Below, one piece after another: positions 5,612-8,306 of a stretch of 8,306 bases of DNA (position 1 is the stretch's first letter; the number at the start of each line of letters is the position of its first letter). Below the pieces are notes generated by a model. That model had not been told where the DNA came from. It made no database searches and saw nothing but the letters and a program-made list of their open reading frames with translations. Both the position numbers and the translations under genes were made by a program. Source of the DNA: an uncultured Ventosimonas sp. GTDB lineage: Bacteria > Pseudomonadota > Gammaproteobacteria > Pseudomonadales > Pseudomonadaceae. The stretch spans positions 1 through 8,306 of the forward strand of contig CALYQH010000048.1 of NCBI GenBank assembly GCA_945283395.1. The letters are read 5' to 3'.

Positions 5612-6784
5612 ATGAAAAATAGCTTTACTAGACGTAGCAAATCTATCGAGCCCTTTCAAGTAATGGCTTTGCTAGCAAAAGCTAAAGAATTGGAAGCAAA
5701 AGGTAAGCAAGTTATCCATCTAGAAATAGGTGAACCAGACTTCACGACAGCTGAACCAATTTTACAAGCAGCCAAAGCTGCTATAGATGCAGGTTATACC
5801 CAATATACCCCTGCCTTGGGTTTACCTGAATTACGTCAAGCCATAGCTAAACTTTATAAAGATCGTTATCAACTAGATATAGATTATCAGCGAATTTTAA
5901 TTACTCCTGGTGGTTCAGGGGCCCTTTTATTAGTCAGTGGGTTATTGGTTGAAGCAGGGCAACATTTATTAATGGCTGACCCAGGTTATCCTTGTAACAG
6001 AAATTTTTTAAGAATGGTAGAAGCTGAGGCAAAAATGATTGCTACCGATCATACTACTAACTACCAATTAACGCCTCAGCTGTTAGATAAATATTGGAAT
6101 CATAATACCGCTGGCATTTTAATTGCTTCTCCGGCTAACCCTACTGGCACCATGCTAAATAAAGCAGAGCTAGCGGACTTAGCGGCGAGTTGTAAAAAAA
6201 ATCAAGGTTATTTTATTTCTGACGAAATTTATCATGGCTTAACCTATGTAACGTCAGCACCTAGTGCATTAGAAGTAGATGATAACGCATTTATTCTTAA
6301 CAGTTTTTCTAAATACTATGGAATGACTGGCTGGCGTTTAGGTTGGTTAGTAGCACCACTTAATGCCATAGCAGATTTAGAAAAATTTGCCCAAAATATC
6401 TATATTAGTGCTACTAGTATCTCCCAATATGCTGCCTTAGCCTGCTTTGAATCCACTACAGTTGCTATACTGGAAGAACGTCGCGCTGCTTTTGCAAAAA
6501 GACGAGACTACCTATTAGCAGCCCTAACCGAGCTGGGTTTTAAAATAAAAACAACTCCCGAGGGTGCTTTTTATATCTATGCGGATGTTTCAAACTTTAC
6601 TGATGACGCTTATAAATTCTGTTATTATTTTTTGGAAAATCAATATGTAGCTTTTACACCTGGTATCGATTTTGGCAATTATAAAGCTAATCAGCATGTA
6701 CGTTTTGCTTATACCCAAGAAATAGCTGTTTTAGAGCATGCTATTGAGCGTATAGCTAAAGGTTTACAACACTGGCAAGCATAA
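5612..6784 (+). CDS. Class I/II pyridoxal-phosphate aminotransferase (substrate unassigned)
   Basis: This is a fold-type I PLP enzyme of the aspartate/alanine aminotransferase superfamily, 390 residues long. Numbered from the ATG at 5612, GEPDF is at 40-44 and the substrate-cleft motif [11 protein letters not shown] is at 65-75. The PLP-contacting asparagine is N176 in ASPANPTG. D204 and Y207 are in SDEIYHG, and the Schiff-base lysine is K234 in [16 protein letters not shown]. The carboxylate-binding arginine is R364 in VRFAY. All catalytic residues are present. I prefer this ATG over the TTG at 5600 because GGA (5602-5604) stands 7 nt upstream and would lie inside the longer version. It is followed after 4 bp by sfsA, so the two are surely co-transcribed. 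Pseudomonas genomes carry a similar aminotransferase beside sfsA and dksA. Whether its amino donor is alanine, aspartate, glutamate or an aromatic acid cannot be told from motifs. Confidence 0.9.
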   Translation: MKNSFTRRSKSIEPFQVMALLAKAKELEAKGKQVIHLEIGEPDFTTAEPILQAAKAAIDAGYTQYTPALGLPELRQAIAKLYKDRYQLDIDYQRILITPGGSGALLLVSGLLVEAGQHLLMADPGYPCNRNFLRMVEAEAKMIATDHTTNYQLTPQLLDKYWNHNTAGILIASPANPTGTMLNKAELADLAASCKKNQGYFISDEIYHGLTYVTSAPSALEVDDNAFILNSFSKYYGMTGWRLGWLVAPLNAIADLEKFAQNIYISATSISQYAALACFESTTVAILEERRAAFAKRRDYLLAALTELGFKIKTTPEGAFYIYADVSNFTDDAYKFCYYFLENQYVAFTPGIDFGNYKANQHVRFAYTQEIAVLEHAIERIAKGLQHWQA

Positions 6785-6788
6785 AACT

Positions 6789-7505
6789 ATGATATTTTCA
6801 CCTGCCCTTGAAGAAGCTATACTAATCAAACGTTATAAGCGCTTTCTAGCAGATATTATCACTCCAGCAGGTGAACAATTAACTATTCATTGCCCTAACA
6901 CAGGATCTATGCTTAATTGTATGCAATCTGGTGGTCGGATCTGGTTTAGTAGAACTCAAGATCCTCACCGCAAATCTGCTGGTAGTTGGATATTATCAGA
7001 AACCCCACAAGGAAGATTAGCTTGTATCAACACCTTATTAGCGAATAAAATAGTTGAAGAAGCCTTGCAAGCAGGGATGATTAGGGAACTCACAGGTTTC
7101 ACTAATTTACGTAAAGAAGTGCTTTATGGAAAAGAAAAGTCACGTATTGACTTTTGTCTAGACTATTCTGATCAGACAACAACTTATATTGAAGTTAAAA
7201 GCGTTACTCTCGGGTTTGCAGACACAGATATAGCAGCCTTCCCCGATGCAATTACCAGTAGAGGAGCTAAACACTTAAGAGAATTAACAGAACTTGCTAA
7301 ACATGGGATGAAAACTTATTTACTCTATTGTGTTAACTTAACTGAAATTAGCGCAGTAAGGCCTTGCCAAGAAATAGATAGCAACTACGCAAAAGCATTG
7401 CAGAACGCCTACCAAGCAGGAGTGAACATTATAGCATATAGTTGCTCAATAACACCGCAAGCCATCTACTTAAATAACCCATTGCAAGTTATTTTAAATC
7501 ACTAA
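6789..7505 (+). CDS. sfsA: SfsA family protein (sugar fermentation stimulation protein A)
   Basis: The product has 238 residues, close to the 234 of E. coli SfsA. That protein was named because its overproduction raised maltose metabolism, and it has been described as DNA-binding; its precise biochemical role is unsettled. Visible family motifs are RYKRFLAD (15-22) and HCPNTGSM (34-41). SRIDF followed by YIEVKSVTL gives D121, E135 and K137, an arrangement like a PD-(D/E)xK nuclease core. The C-terminal half has [16 protein letters not shown] (151-166). The N-terminal part corresponds to the OB-like domain of the family. No motif is lost. The ATG lies 4 nt after the aminotransferase stop, with no clear ribosome-binding site, so translational coupling is likely. 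Its stop codon overlaps an AT-rich hairpin that may end the transcript. Confidence 0.95.
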   Translation: MIFSPALEEAILIKRYKRFLADIITPAGEQLTIHCPNTGSMLNCMQSGGRIWFSRTQDPHRKSAGSWILSETPQGRLACINTLLANKIVEEALQAGMIRELTGFTNLRKEVLYGKEKSRIDFCLDYSDQTTTYIEVKSVTLGFADTDIAAFPDAITSRGAKHLRELTELAKHGMKTYLLYCVNLTEISAVRPCQEIDSNYAKALQNAYQAGVNIIAYSCSITPQAIYLNNPLQVILNH

Positions 7506-7544
7506 TATTATTTTTAATATTGTAAAAATAGATGATATTTTTTA
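7504..7544 (+). terminator. AT-only hairpin with T-run after sfsA
   Basis: Starting within the sfsA stop codon (7503-7505), AATAT plus TATTTTTA pairs with TAAAAATA plus ATATT, with a 4-nt bulge (GATG) and a 6-nt loop. It is followed by a T-run to 7544. The lack of any G-C pair in the stem makes it weak. The placement, overlapping the stop codon, mirrors the thrC terminator. Confidence 0.4.
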
Positions 7545-7603
7545 GTATGGACAACTTTCTATTGAGTATCTAGCTAGTTTATTCAATAACTAAGCTTATT
7601 CTG

Positions 7604-7609
7604 TACAAT
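7604..7609 (+). promoter_or_regulatory. Possible -10 element for the FAH-family gene
   Basis: TACAAT is a good -10 match about 40 bp before the ATG. The -35 candidates at 16-17 bp (TTCAAT/ATTCAA near 7581-7587) are poor. If used, the leader would be about 35 nt. Confidence 0.35.
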
Positions 7610-7649
7610 AATGCTTCTAAAAGTTATTCATAATTAGGCTAAAATTTAT

Positions 7650-8306
7650 ATGAGCTACCAACATCAATATATTGACGGCACTACTATCCATTTCAAAGTA
7701 GGTAAAGCAGTTTGTGTCGGGCGTAACTATGCAGAACATGCTAATGAACTAAATAATCCTGTACCTATTGAACCTATTCTATTTATTAAGCCAGCTACTT
7801 CTATTATAAGCAGTAATGGTGGCTTTACTATTCCTAATGATAAAGGAGCAGTGCATTATGAAGCTGAAATAGCGTTACTTATAGGTAAAACGCTGTCAGG
7901 AATCGTCAGCTCTAATGAAGCACATGAAGCTATTGCTGGTTTTGCTCCTGCTCTTGATTTAACCTTAAGGGATGTCCAAACCAAATTAAAAGAACAAGGT
8001 TTACCTTGGGAAATTTCTAAAGGATTTGATGGTGCCTGTGTATTAACTCCTTTCTTGCCAGCTACCAGCTATCCTGATTTAACAAATATTGATATTCGTT
8101 TGGAGATCAATGGTGAGACTCGCCAAACAGGAAATAGTGGTGAAATGATTACCCCTATTATTGCGCTCATACAATATATAGCTAACATCTTTACCTTACA
8201 AGCAGGTGATATCGTATTAACAGGCACCCCAAAAGGGGTTGGAGCTCTTCATACTGGTGATAGAATAGTTATGGAGCTACCCAATCATTGTCATTTTGTA
8301 ACTGAA
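7650..8306 (+). CDS. Fumarylacetoacetate hydrolase family protein, YcgM/FAHD1-like (3' end cut by window)
   Basis: The frame opens at the ATG at 7650 and stays open for 219 codons to the window edge. E. coli YcgM is about 219 residues, so only a few residues at most should be missing. Family members are metal-dependent acylpyruvate hydrolases or oxaloacetate decarboxylases; FAHD1 shows both activities. Motifs in order: VCVGRNYAEHANEL (21-34) with the His-x2-Glu pair H30 and E33, FIKP (45-48), VHYEAEIALLIG (68-79) with the expected metal-binding E71 and E73. LDLTLRD (102-108) gives the third ligand D103, and K124 sits in the SKGFD segment. The C-terminal part has the signature AGDIVLTGTPKGVG (185-198). 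It lies 144 bp after sfsA, beyond a possible terminator, so it is probably transcribed alone. The upstream TAGG is a weak ribosome-binding site. The exact substrate is not decidable. Confidence 0.92.
   Translation, partial: MSYQHQYIDGTTIHFKVGKAVCVGRNYAEHANELNNPVPIEPILFIKPATSIISSNGGFTIPNDKGAVHYEAEIALLIGKTLSGIVSSNEAHEAIAGFAPALDLTLRDVQTKLKEQGLPWEISKGFDGACVLTPFLPATSYPDLTNIDIRLEINGETRQTGNSGEMITPIIALIQYIANIFTLQAGDIVLTGTPKGVGALHTGDRIVMELPNHCHFVTE

Noticed and set aside
1..8306. Mobile element, CRISPR, phage, toxin-antitoxin or defence system
   Set aside because: No transposase, integrase, regularly spaced direct repeats, cas-like proteins or paired small genes were seen; all identified genes are ordinary chromosomal families.

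Overview
The window is AT-rich chromosomal DNA from a gammaproteobacterium. The protein sequences look most like Pseudomonadales. The DksA core and the dksA–gluQRS pair resemble Pseudomonas, as do a hom–thrC operon without thrB and an aminotransferase–sfsA pair close to dksA, but the base composition is far more AT-rich than Pseudomonas. A host-associated, AT-rich Pseudomonadaceae relative (Entomomonas-like) would fit. This is an inference from remembered protein similarity, not a search result.

Layout from left to right: (1) the extreme left edge probably holds the first 20 codons of a membrane protein on the minus strand (1-61), followed by a gene-free stretch to 456. (2) hom and thrC form a minus-strand operon (3211 down to 481). 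It has a clear sigma-70 promoter at 3259-3287 and a Rho-independent terminator that overlaps the thrC stop codon. (3) After a gap of about 350 bp come gluQRS and dksA, also on the minus strand. dksA is upstream and the two are only 5 bp apart. (4) A 484-bp divergent intergenic region carries a minus-strand promoter for dksA with a long, hairpin-rich leader, and an extended -10 promoter for the plus strand. (5) On the plus strand, a class I/II aminotransferase (5612-6784) is followed 4 bp later by sfsA (6789-7505). An AT-rich terminator-like hairpin and a nearly complete FAH-family gene of the YcgM/FAHD1 type (7650 to the right edge) follow.

Functionally, hom and thrC perform two steps of threonine synthesis from aspartate semialdehyde; homoserine kinase (thrB) is not in the window. 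dksA encodes the RNA-polymerase secondary-channel partner of ppGpp. gluQRS encodes the enzyme that glutamylates queuosine in tRNA-Asp. The aminotransferase, SfsA and FAH-family enzyme are housekeeping or poorly assigned metabolic proteins.

I see no mobile element, CRISPR array, rRNA, tRNA, toxin-antitoxin pair or defence system. The points most worth a second look are the lysine-rich extension of about 70-85 residues on DksA, with a strong internal ribosome-binding site at the family's usual core; the structured dksA leader; a pair of 15-bp palindromes with symmetric (compensatory) differences; and the inverted arrangement of two gene pairs that are usually co-directional in Pseudomonas.
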